NCBI GenBank assembly: GCA_964618215.1
Contig: CAZTZE010000007.1
Location: 42,736 to 106,735 of the forward strand
Direction: 5' to 3'
Source: CG2-30-58-95 sp964618215
Lineage (GTDB): Bacteria; Chloroflexota; Anaerolineae; Anaerolineales; Villigracilaceae
Length of the DNA: 64,000 nucleotides
The notes under the pieces are model-generated. The model ran no database searches, was not told the DNA's origin, and worked only from the letters and a program-made list of their open reading frames with translations. Of this stretch, positions 39,287-47,123 are shown in pieces (position 1 is the stretch's first letter; every line of letters begins with the position of its first letter). The position numbers and the translations under genes were made by a program.

Positions 39287-41902
39287 ATGATCCCTCTCCA
39301 CCTCAAACTCTCCGGTTTCCTTTCTTATCGCGATCCAGTCGAATTGGATTTCACCTCCTTCGATCTGGCCTGCATCTCTGGACCGAATGGGGCGGGCAAA
39401 TCCTCGTTGCTGGATGCCATCACCTGGGCGCTCTTCGGCCAGGCTCGCAAGCGGGATGAATCGCTGGTCAACCTGCAAGCCAAAGCCGCGGAGGTGTCGT
39501 TTACATTTTCTTATGAAGATACCATTTATCGGGTGATTCGCGCACTCCCGCGTGGAAAGACGACTATCCTCGAATTCCACATTTTACAGCAACCACAAGT
39601 TGCGAGTTACGAATTAGGAGTCGGGCTTCCTAACCCCCTAACTCCTAACCCTCTAACCTGGAAACCTCTGACTGAAAGAAGCCTGCGCGAGACCCAGGCG
39701 CGCATCGAGCAAATCCTGCGCCTCGATTATGAGACCTTCGTCAATGCCGCCTTTTTCTTGCAGGGCAAGGCAGACCAGTTCGCCCAGCAATCGCCGGGCA
39801 AGCGCAAGGAGATTTTGAGCAACATCCTTGGCCTGGAACTTTGGGAGACCTATCGAGACCGCGCCGCCGAACGTCGCAAGTCCGTTGAGCGCGAACTAGA
39901 TTCGGTGGACGGACGCATCCAGGAAATTGATGCTGAACTCAACGAAGAACCGGCTCGCAAAGAACGCCTGGCCGATCTTGAAGCCCAACTCAAGCAACTG
40001 ACTAAATCTCGCAAGACGCAGGAAGCCGCGTTGGAAAATGTGAAGAAAGTGGCCGCCTCGCTGGAACAACAGCGTAAACTGGTCGAGACGCTGGCGGCCG
40101 GCCTGGAACGTTCCTCGGCGAATCTTTCTGGACTTCAGGCTCGTCTCGCCGGACGAGAGGCCGAGCGCAACCGTTACGCCGACCTGCTCACCCGCGCCGC
40201 CGAGGTGGAATCTGCTTACCAGGCCTGGCAGTCGGCGCGTGCCGAGTTGGAGAGATGGGAGCAAGTCGCCGGGCAGTTCCGTGAACATGAGAAACGCCGG
40301 CAGCCCTTGCTGGATGAGATCAATGCCGAGAAAGCCAGGTTGGAACAGGAAAGGGATACTCTGCTCGATCAGCAGAAAGTGATCAGTGAACAACTATCCG
40401 TGAGCAGCGCGTTGCAGACAGAGTTGGCTGGCGCAAAGAAGGCTCGGGTTGAGGCCGAAGCGCGGGTAACGCAGCGTGCTGGATTAGAGACGCAGGCGCA
40501 GGCAAGCCGGGAAAAGCAGGCCGAACTGCGTGCCGAGAACGTGAGCCTGAAAGCCGAGATGGACGAACTCAAGGCACGTATTGACAAACTGGAAGCCACA
40601 GATGGCGCAGTCTGCCCGTTGTGCGGACAACCTCTCAGCCCCGACGAGCGTCAGAATCTCATCGCGCAGCTTGCCGCGCAAGGCGGGGAGATGGGCGACC
40701 GCTGGCGCGCCAACAGAACCGCGTTGGAAGAACTCGCCAGCGACCTCGCGAATCTCGAATCTAAACTCTCGAATCTCGCTTCTGCTGCGGACGAGCACTT
40801 GAGCCATGCGACAACTGTTTCACAGTTGACCGAGCGCCTGGAAACGATGCAGCGCATGGCGGCGAATTGGGAATCGGTCGGGCAGCCTCGCCTAGCTGAG
40901 ATCACCTTCAACCTTCAACATGACAGCTTTGCAGCTCAAGTCCGCGCCCAACTCGCCGAAGTGAACAGGGAACTCGCCGGGCTCGGTTACGATGCCCTCG
41001 CCCACGACGCGGTGCGCAAGTCCGAGGTCGAGGGGCGCTCAGCCGAGGCTGATTTCCGTAATCTCGAATCAGCTCGTGCAGCACTGAAACCTCTCGATGA
41101 CGAAATTGCCAATCTTCATTCTTCGATCAACAATCAGCAATCGGCCATCAGCCATCAGCAAACCGAGTACGACTCCGCTGTTGCGATATTTTCCGCAGCC
41201 CAAGCACAAGCCCCGGACCTCGAGTCTGCTGAACGCGCCCTCTTTGACCTGCAAGAGCAGGAGAACCGGTTCAATCAAGAGGTCGGCGCGGCGCGGCAAA
41301 AGGTGACCGTGTTGGACGGCTTGCGCGCCCGCAAAGTCCGCCTGGAAGCCGAGCGCGGCGAATTCGGCCTGGCGATTGGACGGTATAAAAGCCTCGAGCG
41401 CGCCTTTGGCAAGGACGGCGTCCCGGCGCTGCTTATCGAGCAGGCTTTGCCAGAGATCGAGGCGAATGCCAACAAAATCCTGGGTCGCTTGAGCGGCGAT
41501 ACCATGCGCGTTCATTTCGAGGCTCAGGCGAAGTACAAGGATGAGAAACGCAAAGATCTACGCGAGACGCTTGACATCCGAATCAGCGACGGGGCTGGGG
41601 AACGCGATTATGAAATGTATTCTGGCGGTGAGACCTTTAGAGTCAATTTTGCAATCAGGTTGGCCCTTTCTGATGTGTTGGCTCAACGCAAAGGTGCACG
41701 GTTACAAATGCTGGTGGTAGATGAAGGTTTCGGTTCTCAGGATGCTCTGGGGCGTCAGAGGCTTGTACAAGCAATTAATGAAGTAAAGGGCAATTTTGCC
41801 AAAATCCTGATCATCACCCACCTGGACGAATTAAAGGATGTCTTCCCGACGCGCATCGAGGTCGAGAAGACGGATAAGGGATCAACCGTCTCAGTTGTTT
41901 GA
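39287..41902 (+). CDS. sbcC: Exonuclease SbcCD/Rad50-type ATPase subunit SbcC
   Basis: This 871-residue SMC-like ATPase has Walker A in GPNGAGKSSLLDA (about 36-48), two long coiled coils flanking a zinc hook CPLC (Cys 443 and 446), a signature-type YSGGETFRVNFAIRLALS and Walker B MLVVDEGFGSQD. With the SbcD nuclease it opens hairpins and processes double-strand breaks. Two inserts, about residues 104-126 (NPLTPNPLTW) and 609-626 (NNQQSAISHQQ), are encoded by micro-repeat DNA and have no counterpart in the family. The sbcD gene lies 16 kb away at 57600. Confidence 0.93.
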   Translation: MIPLHLKLSGFLSYRDPVELDFTSFDLACISGPNGAGKSSLLDAITWALFGQARKRDESLVNLQAKAAEVSFTFSYEDTIYRVIRALPRGKTTILEFHILQQPQVASYELGVGLPNPLTPNPLTWKPLTERSLRETQARIEQILRLDYETFVNAAFFLQGKADQFAQQSPGKRKEILSNILGLELWETYRDRAAERRKSVERELDSVDGRIQEIDAELNEEPARKERLADLEAQLKQLTKSRKTQEAALENVKKVAASLEQQRKLVETLAAGLERSSANLSGLQARLAGREAERNRYADLLTRAAEVESAYQAWQSARAELERWEQVAGQFREHEKRRQPLLDEINAEKARLEQERDTLLDQQKVISEQLSVSSALQTELAGAKKARVEAEARVTQRAGLETQAQASREKQAELRAENVSLKAEMDELKARIDKLEATDGAVCPLCGQPLSPDERQNLIAQLAAQGGEMGDRWRANRTALEELASDLANLESKLSNLASAADEHLSHATTVSQLTERLETMQRMAANWESVGQPRLAEITFNLQHDSFAAQVRAQLAEVNRELAGLGYDALAHDAVRKSEVEGRSAEADFRNLESARAALKPLDDEIANLHSSINNQQSAISHQQTEYDSAVAIFSAAQAQAPDLESAERALFDLQEQENRFNQEVGAARQKVTVLDGLRARKVRLEAERGEFGLAIGRYKSLERAFGKDGVPALLIEQALPEIEANANKILGRLSGDTMRVHFEAQAKYKDEKRKDLRETLDIRISDGAGERDYEMYSGGETFRVNFAIRLALSDVLAQRKGARLQMLVVDEGFGSQDALGRQRLVQAINEVKGNFAKILIITHLDELKDVFPTRIEVEKTDKGSTVSVV

Positions 41903-41918
41903 ACGTTATAATAACCGC

Positions 41919-41947
41919 TTGATTTTTGGTTATATTTAGTGTACATT
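41919..41947 (+). promoter_or_regulatory. Promoter of nrfHA
   Basis: TTGATT (41919-41924) and TACATT (41942-41947) are 17 bp apart. TTGAT is also an FNR-type half-site, but no complete TTGAT-N4-ATCAA palindrome is visible. Confidence 0.55.
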
Positions 41948-41989
41948 AATGCTGTAGCTATTCTCATCATTGTATACGTAAGGTGAACC

Positions 41990-42469
41990 ATGTCAAAACT
42001 CGCCCTCATCGTTGGTGTTGCTGCCCTGCTGGCCGTGCTGGGTGTTGGGATGTACGTGACCGACTTCACAACTTACCTGGGCAACAACCCATCCACCTGT
42101 AACAACTGCCACGTGATGGATGCAGTCTATGAAGGCTGGTATCACGCCGGGCACCACACTGTGGCGGTCTGCGGTGACTGTCACACACCGCACGCGCTTA
42201 TCCCGAAGTATTACGTCAAGGCGCTCTCGGGCTACCATCATGTCACGGCTTTCGTCAGCGGTAATATCCCACCTGCCATCCGCGCCAAACTTTCATCGGA
42301 TAAGGTTATTCAGGAAAATTGCATCCGTTGCCACGCAGATACGGTCGAGAACATCATGATGGGCGTGCAACCTTTCGAGCGCAACTGCTGGGATTGCCAC
42401 CGCGCCGTCGCCCACGGTAAGCGTGGCATTTCCCTTTACCCCACCCAACACAAGGAGGAAGGCAAATGA
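41990..42469 (+). CDS. nrfH: Cytochrome c nitrite reductase membrane subunit NrfH (NapC/NirT family)
   Basis: The 159-residue tetraheme cytochrome has an N-terminal membrane anchor (LIVGVAALLAVLGVGMYV) and four CxxCH sites: CNNCHVM (with the Met typical of NrfH heme 1), CGDCH, CIRCH and CWDCH. It takes electrons from the menaquinol pool and passes them to NrfA outside the membrane. TAAGGTGA precedes the ATG. Its stop overlaps the nrfA start as ATGA. Confidence 0.95.
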   Translation: MSKLALIVGVAALLAVLGVGMYVTDFTTYLGNNPSTCNNCHVMDAVYEGWYHAGHHTVAVCGDCHTPHALIPKYYVKALSGYHHVTAFVSGNIPPAIRAKLSSDKVIQENCIRCHADTVENIMMGVQPFERNCWDCHRAVAHGKRGISLYPTQHKEEGK

Positions 42470-43800
42470 AGAAATACACCACTTTGATACTGGTTGGCAT
42501 TATCGTCGTCCTGGCGGCCGGCTTGATCGGCGTGCTGATCTACCTGAAAAACCAACCGCCGCAGACGCGCGGCTTCCAACCGCTGGTCGAGATTGCCGCG
42601 CAAGAGCCGGATTCATCAAAATGGGGCGTCAATTTCCCCAATGAGTATGCCACCCTCCTGCTGACGGCGACGAACAAGACGGATACCACTTACGGCGGCT
42701 CGAGCGGATTCTCGAACCTGGAACGCGACCCGCGCCAGGTCATTTTGTTCGCCGGTTACGGCTTTGGCAGGGATTACAACGACGAACGCGGTCACATGAA
42801 CAGCCTGACCGACGTACGCGCCACCAAGCGCGTCAACGAGCAGACGCCGGGCACCTGCTACTCCTGTAAGAGCGCCGACAATCCATCTTTGTGGAATGAA
42901 ATGGGCATGGCTAAGTATGACCGTCTGCCTTTCAGCGAACTGGGCAAGCGCATCGAACAACCCATCGGCTGTGCCAACTGCCACGAGGCCGGGACGATGC
43001 GCCTGATTGTCACCAACCTGGCGTTGGAGGAAGCCCTGGTTGCTCAGGGTAAGGATTGGAGAACTTTCAGCCGCCAGGAAATGCGCACGGTCGTTTGCGC
43101 CAACTGCCATGTGGAGTACTACTTTGCCGGTGAGGGCAAGTATCTGACCTTCCCTTGGGAAGATGGCACGCGCATCGAGAATATCATTGCTTATTACGAC
43201 GCCCTGTCATTTTCGGATTGGAAATATCCCGGCACGGATACACCCATGCTCAAGGCGCAGCACCCCGAATATGAGTTTTACACTGCTGCCAGCACGCACT
43301 ACAACGCGGGCGTATCCTGCGCCGACTGTCACATGCCCTACGTGCGCGATGGCGCGATGAAATTCTCCAGCCACGATGTGAAAAGTCCGCTGCTGGAGCC
43401 CGAACTGGCCTGTGGACAATGTCACACCGATGTGGATTATGTGATCGGGCGGGTCAAGACCATTCAGGATGAAATCTACAAGACGAAGTTAGCCACTGAG
43501 GATGCCATCATTGATGCCATCACAGCCATCCAGGCTGCCGTCAAGGTATCCGACGTGGACCCGGTTCTCTTGGAAGAGGCGCGCACCCTGCACCGCCACG
43601 CCCAGATGCGCTGGGACTTCATCTCGGCGGAGAACAGCATGGGTTTCCATAATCCCGAAGAGGCGTTGCGCATTCTGGCGGACGCCATCAACCTGGCACG
43701 TCAAGCGCAGATGAAGGCCGCCCAGGCTGCCCACGCCCCGTCCCTGTTGAATATTGGCGTGTACGATGGTATGCATCCGAAGCCGGTGCCCGCGCCGTAG
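42466..43800 (+). CDS. nrfA: Ammonia-forming cytochrome c nitrite reductase NrfA
   Basis: This 444-residue pentaheme enzyme has the diagnostic CYSCK lysine-ligated active-site heme, then CANCH, CANCH, CADCH and CGQCH. It reduces nitrite to ammonium with six electrons delivered by NrfH. An uncleaved N-terminal hydrophobic helix (LILVGIIVVLAAGLIGVLIYL) would anchor it. AAGGAGGAAGGCAA lies before the ATG. A Crp/Fnr regulator follows in convergent orientation, a plausible controller. Confidence 0.96.
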   Translation: MKKYTTLILVGIIVVLAAGLIGVLIYLKNQPPQTRGFQPLVEIAAQEPDSSKWGVNFPNEYATLLLTATNKTDTTYGGSSGFSNLERDPRQVILFAGYGFGRDYNDERGHMNSLTDVRATKRVNEQTPGTCYSCKSADNPSLWNEMGMAKYDRLPFSELGKRIEQPIGCANCHEAGTMRLIVTNLALEEALVAQGKDWRTFSRQEMRTVVCANCHVEYYFAGEGKYLTFPWEDGTRIENIIAYYDALSFSDWKYPGTDTPMLKAQHPEYEFYTAASTHYNAGVSCADCHMPYVRDGAMKFSSHDVKSPLLEPELACGQCHTDVDYVIGRVKTIQDEIYKTKLATEDAIIDAITAIQAAVKVSDVDPVLLEEARTLHRHAQMRWDFISAENSMGFHNPEEALRILADAINLARQAQMKAAQAAHAPSLLNIGVYDGMHPKPVPAP

Positions 43801-43895
43801 CCCTCACTCCTGGCCCCTTCACGCTGCGCCCCTGTCGGGCTCTCATCGGGCGAGGGGAGTCTATTCTCTATTCTCTACTCTCTACTTCCGATTTT

Positions 43896-44594
43896 CTAAT
43901 TCCACGGCCCCTGTGCCCATTGACGGAGGGCTTCGGAGTCTGCGACCGTGATGCGCCGGTTTTCCATCTGGATTGCGCCGCTGCGCTCCAGTTCACGCAG
44001 CGAGCGCGCCACCACTTCGCGCACCGTGCCCAGCCGCGCCGCCAGTTGTTCCTGGGTCAGGTGCGAACCCTTGCCGCTCCGTTCCTCTTCCGGCAGGGTG
44101 CTGATCAGCCGCGCCAGGCGGTGCGTCACCTGATAGAAAGCCATCTCGCTGACCGCGCGGACCAGCCCGCGCAGGTTCTGGCCGAGGTTATTGATGACTT
44201 TCTGGGCAAAATCGGGGTTCTGGCGCACCAGCAACCGGAGGCAATCCGGCGATATCACCCAGACTTTGCTGGTTTCCAGCGTTTCGGTATTGACCGGATT
44301 CACGCCGCCGTCGAAAACGGACACTTCATTGAAAGTATCCTGCTCCTGCGCAATACGGACGATATACTGCCGTCCCTGCGGGGAATTGCGATAAATTTTG
44401 ACGCTGCCTGTCAGTACAATGTGCAGACCGGCGCAGTCATCGCCTTCCCAAAAAAGAGTCTCGCCACGCTCGAACTCGCGCAGGCTCATGCAGGCAGCCA
44501 CGCGCTGGAGGTCGCCCTCGCTCAAATGCTCAAAATATGGATTGACCTTGAGGGTGCGGATTTTTTCGGCGGAGTCAACTTTGAGAATTCGCAT
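43896..44594 (-). CDS. Crp/Fnr-family transcriptional regulator
   Basis: The 232-residue protein has an N-terminal cyclic-nucleotide-binding-type barrel (YFEHLSEGDLQRVAACM, GETLFWEGDDCAGLHIVLTGSVKIY) and a C-terminal winged helix (LTQEQLAARLGTVREVVARSLRELE). It lacks the N-terminal Cys cluster of oxygen-sensing FNR, so it is more like DNR/NnrR or Crp types that may sense NO, heme or redox. It is encoded beside nrfHA. The ATG at 44594 overlaps the stop of the upstream membrane protein gene (TAATG), so the two are co-expressed. Confidence 0.9.
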   Translation of the reverse strand: MRILKVDSAEKIRTLKVNPYFEHLSEGDLQRVAACMSLREFERGETLFWEGDDCAGLHIVLTGSVKIYRNSPQGRQYIVRIAQEQDTFNEVSVFDGGVNPVNTETLETSKVWVISPDCLRLLVRQNPDFAQKVINNLGQNLRGLVRAVSEMAFYQVTHRLARLISTLPEEERSGKGSHLTQEQLAARLGTVREVVARSLRELERSGAIQMENRRITVADSEALRQWAQGPWN

Positions 44595-45490
44595 TATTTG
44601 GCTAACACTGCCGCCAGCGGTGCGGGTGCGGCGACCTGTCTGGTCTGGCCGGCGCTCTGCGCTTTTTCGACATCCCGCGCCCATAGGTACAGGCAGGTAT
44701 GATAGGCGGTCGCGGTGTAGGAACCGGTGACCGTGGCGACCATGATGAAGAGACTGGCGAGGATGACGCCCAGCCCGATTCCGGTCACCAAGCCGAATAC
44801 CGATTGTGGGCCGGTCAACGAGATGATGCCCAAGCCGACGCCCAGGCCGAGAGCGATGCCGCTCGCGCCGAGCAGGAAGCCGATCAGCCCGTTGACAGCC
44901 TTCACACCAACTGTGCTGATGCCGACCAGCAGCAGGTTGTTCTTGACTATATTCCCGGCGCGCTTGATGCCGTCTTTGATGTTGATGTCTTCGATGATCA
45001 TCGCCGGAAGGATCAGGAAAGCGGCTTCCGTCCAGACGGTGTCAATCAGTCCGGCCAGGAAATTGCGCCCGCCGCTCTTCCCCTTGCCTTTGACTGCGTT
45101 CTTGACCAGGTTGACGAAGGTCGAAGCGGCCGCCAGACTGAGGATATCCAGCCAGTCGCGCTTGACAATCGCCCAGGCCTTTTCCATCACGCCATCCCCC
45201 TCGGCCAGGTATCCATAGATGAGATAGATGGTCATCGCCGAGAAGATATACCCGACGGAATACTGGGCGAAAACGAGAACCGCGCCCAAGACGAACAGCA
45301 CAACCTGTCCGACCAGGTTGTTATTGCCGCCGAGCAGGAATCCTGCCCCGACCATCGGCAGGATGAAGATGATCGAGACGATAAACCCGGCGAACAGGGC
45401 GTAGATGGATGGCTTGATCAGGTCTTTATCCTTGAAGGCCATTTGCCAGGCTTGCTTGAGGAACGACCAACCGCGAGAGAAGGATTGCAT
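44594..45490 (-). CDS. Polytopic membrane protein, DUF6159-like
   Basis: This 298-residue protein has about six to seven hydrophobic segments, glycine-rich in the middle (IGFLLGASGIALGLGVGLGII), and a conserved beginning FSRGWSFLKQAWQMAFKDKDLIKPSIY. It resembles DUF6159-type uncharacterised membrane proteins. Function is unknown. It is translationally coupled to the Crp/Fnr regulator downstream and may be part of its signal path or its target. Confidence 0.7.
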   Translation of the reverse strand: MQSFSRGWSFLKQAWQMAFKDKDLIKPSIYALFAGFIVSIIFILPMVGAGFLLGGNNNLVGQVVLFVLGAVLVFAQYSVGYIFSAMTIYLIYGYLAEGDGVMEKAWAIVKRDWLDILSLAAASTFVNLVKNAVKGKGKSGGRNFLAGLIDTVWTEAAFLILPAMIIEDINIKDGIKRAGNIVKNNLLLVGISTVGVKAVNGLIGFLLGASGIALGLGVGLGIISLTGPQSVFGLVTGIGLGVILASLFIMVATVTGSYTATAYHTCLYLWARDVEKAQSAGQTRQVAAPAPLAAVLAK

Positions 45491-45532
45491 GGGGTACCTC
45501 CAGAAATAGATTTTGGTTGATTATAGCCTGTC

Positions 45533-46408
45533 TCAGGCGGCGCGGCTTAACCGCTTTGCCCCGAAAACAGCCACAACAATCGCCGCCGCGACCACCAGCC
45601 CGATGCTCCAGTAGAGAATCATTTCGCCGGTCACTTTCATCGTCGGCAGGATAGCCCAAATGCCCCAGTTCATGGCGGTGTGGAAGAGCAGGGAGGCCAG
45701 CAGACTGCGCCCCGTATTATTGTAAATCCAGGTGAACAGCACGGTCATCAGCACGATGACGATGGCCAGCACAAAGAACAATGGCAAGCCGTTGACCATG
45801 AACTTGCCAGGGATGAGGGCCAGCGGAAGATGCCACAGCCACCAGAGCAGGCCCAGGATGATGCTGGAAACCAGCGCGTTGTGACGCGCTTGCAGCCGGT
45901 CGAGGGCGTAGCCGCGCCAGCCGAATTCCTCCTGCAAAGGTCCGCCGGTCAGCAGCACCATGAGGAAACCGATGATCAGAATGGGCGGATTGGTCAACAC
46001 GGCGGTATCCAGCGCGGTCTTGCCTGTTGCCACTGAGAGCAAAATGCCGCCACTGTAGATCAGGATGGGCAGGAAGAAAATCGCCAGCAGCCAGATTTTC
46101 TTAAAACGCAGGTCCACGCCGCGCTTGAGCAAGAACTTGACCCCGGCCCACTTTTCGTTGATTCCAGTGAGCAAAAATGCAGCCACAAAGGGTCCCCACG
46201 CCCCCAGGCTGAATGGACTCTTCAGGAACGTTACTAATCCTTCCGGCAGGGGAACGCCATTCTCGGCTAAAGCCAGCGGGATCCAAAATAGCCACGAGAA
46301 GGCAAAGGCGATGACAAAGTACAGAATCAGGTTGCGGGTTTCGGGTTTCTTGGTATCCATTGTTTTCTTCTTTTCTTCTTTCTTCTCTTCGGGTTTTTCT
46401 TCGGGCAT
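45533..46408 (-). CDS. CPBP (CAAX/Abi) family intramembrane metalloprotease
   Basis: This 291-residue membrane protein has eight or so helices and the three Abi motifs: QEEFGWRGYALDRLQ (catalytic Glu-Glu and Arg), LWWLWHLPLAL, and LLFHTAMNWG (metal-binding His). The first 20 residues are highly charged (EEKPEEKKEEKKK) and cytoplasmic. Family members cut or process membrane-embedded peptides, including bacteriocin-immunity roles; the substrate here is unknown. The gene is monocistronic in appearance. Confidence 0.88.
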   Translation of the reverse strand: MPEEKPEEKKEEKKKTMDTKKPETRNLILYFVIAFAFSWLFWIPLALAENGVPLPEGLVTFLKSPFSLGAWGPFVAAFLLTGINEKWAGVKFLLKRGVDLRFKKIWLLAIFFLPILIYSGGILLSVATGKTALDTAVLTNPPILIIGFLMVLLTGGPLQEEFGWRGYALDRLQARHNALVSSIILGLLWWLWHLPLALIPGKFMVNGLPLFFVLAIVIVLMTVLFTWIYNNTGRSLLASLLFHTAMNWGIWAILPTMKVTGEMILYWSIGLVVAAAIVVAVFGAKRLSRAA

Positions 46409-46477
46409 GTTAAATTCCTTTCTGACTACGCAATCACCCTGCCCGCTTTCGCAATAGAACGAATGGATCTTGTGAAA

Positions 46478-46819
46478 TCAATTCTCCGCCGGAACAATTT
46501 TCTCCAGCGCGGCGACCAGCGCAGGCAGATCGTGGCTAACGACTTCCCATACCAGGTCTTCATCAACTCTCATGTAGTCATGCACGATTCTATGGCGCAT
46601 GCCAACAATTTCATGCCAGGGAATCTGCGGGTGCGCCTTCTGATATTCAGGCGATACTTTTCTCGCTGCCTCGCCAATCACCTGAATAAAATGGGTCAAG
46701 GCCATGCGGAGAATTTCATCGCGGTCGTAGGCTTCCCTGTTTTTACCAACGATGGCTGCCACTGCTTTGCGGCTTATGTCGAACATGTGGCCGACATAAA
46801 TCCAATCATCTTTGGACAT
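46478..46819 (-). CDS. hepT: HepT-like HEPN-domain RNase toxin, second copy
   Basis: This 113-residue helical protein has the catalytic motif RHRIVHDYMRVD (R-x4-H-x-Y) and IGEAARKVSPEYQKAHPQIPW, similar to the protein at 7204. Start at 46819 (MSKDDWIYV) overlaps the end of the MNT gene by 14 nt. It is a predicted RNase toxin neutralised by AMPylation from its partner. It shares only moderate similarity with the first copy, so the two modules were probably acquired separately. Confidence 0.9.
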   Translation of the reverse strand: MSKDDWIYVGHMFDISRKAVAAIVGKNREAYDRDEILRMALTHFIQVIGEAARKVSPEYQKAHPQIPWHEIVGMRHRIVHDYMRVDEDLVWEVVSHDLPALVAALEKIVPAEN

Positions 46820-47111
46820 AGGCAACACGCGCCTCCTTTTCCACCCTCTCACGGATGCGGTGATTGAGGAATTTCGGAGTCACCAAATCCACCTGACGGC
46901 CTCCGAGAATTTCTGACAATTCATCTTGCATGGTGATGAACGCAAATCCCGGCGTCTTCCCAGGCTCGAACTCGACCAGCACATCCACATCGCTGTCGGG
47001 GCGGAAGTCATCGCGCAGCACCGAGCCGAACAGCGCCAGTTTGCGGATGTGGTTGCGGCGGCAGAATTCAGCCAATTTCTTCTTCGGGAGTTTGATCTTC
47101 GGTTCAGCCAT
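46806..47111 (-). CDS. mntA: MntA-type nucleotidyltransferase antitoxin, second copy
   Basis: The 101-residue protein has LALFGSVLRDDFRPDSDVDVLVEF (GS-x10-D-x-D; quoted in part) and GGRQVDLVTPKFL with the third acidic residue. It is the partner of the HEPN protein downstream. TATAAT ends six bases before the ATG, so the mRNA is probably leaderless. No rlmI fragments flank this copy, unlike the module at 6879. Confidence 0.9.
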   Translation of the reverse strand: MAEPKIKLPKKKLAEFCRRNHIRKLALFGSVLRDDFRPDSDVDVLVEFEPGKTPGFAFITMQDELSEILGGRQVDLVTPKFLNHRIRERVEKEARVAYVQR

Positions 47112-47117
47112 TCCTCA

Positions 47118-47123
47118 ATTATA
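47118..47123 (-). promoter_or_regulatory. -10 box TATAAT, leaderless start of second mntA
   Basis: On the minus strand TATAAT is followed by TGAGGA and the ATG at 47111. Confidence 0.55.

Noticed and set aside
43801..43895. Terminator between nrfA and the Crp/Fnr gene
   Set aside because: CCCCT...AGGGG with inner complementarity is present at about 43829-43857, but pairing is imperfect and there is no T run on either strand; left uncalled.
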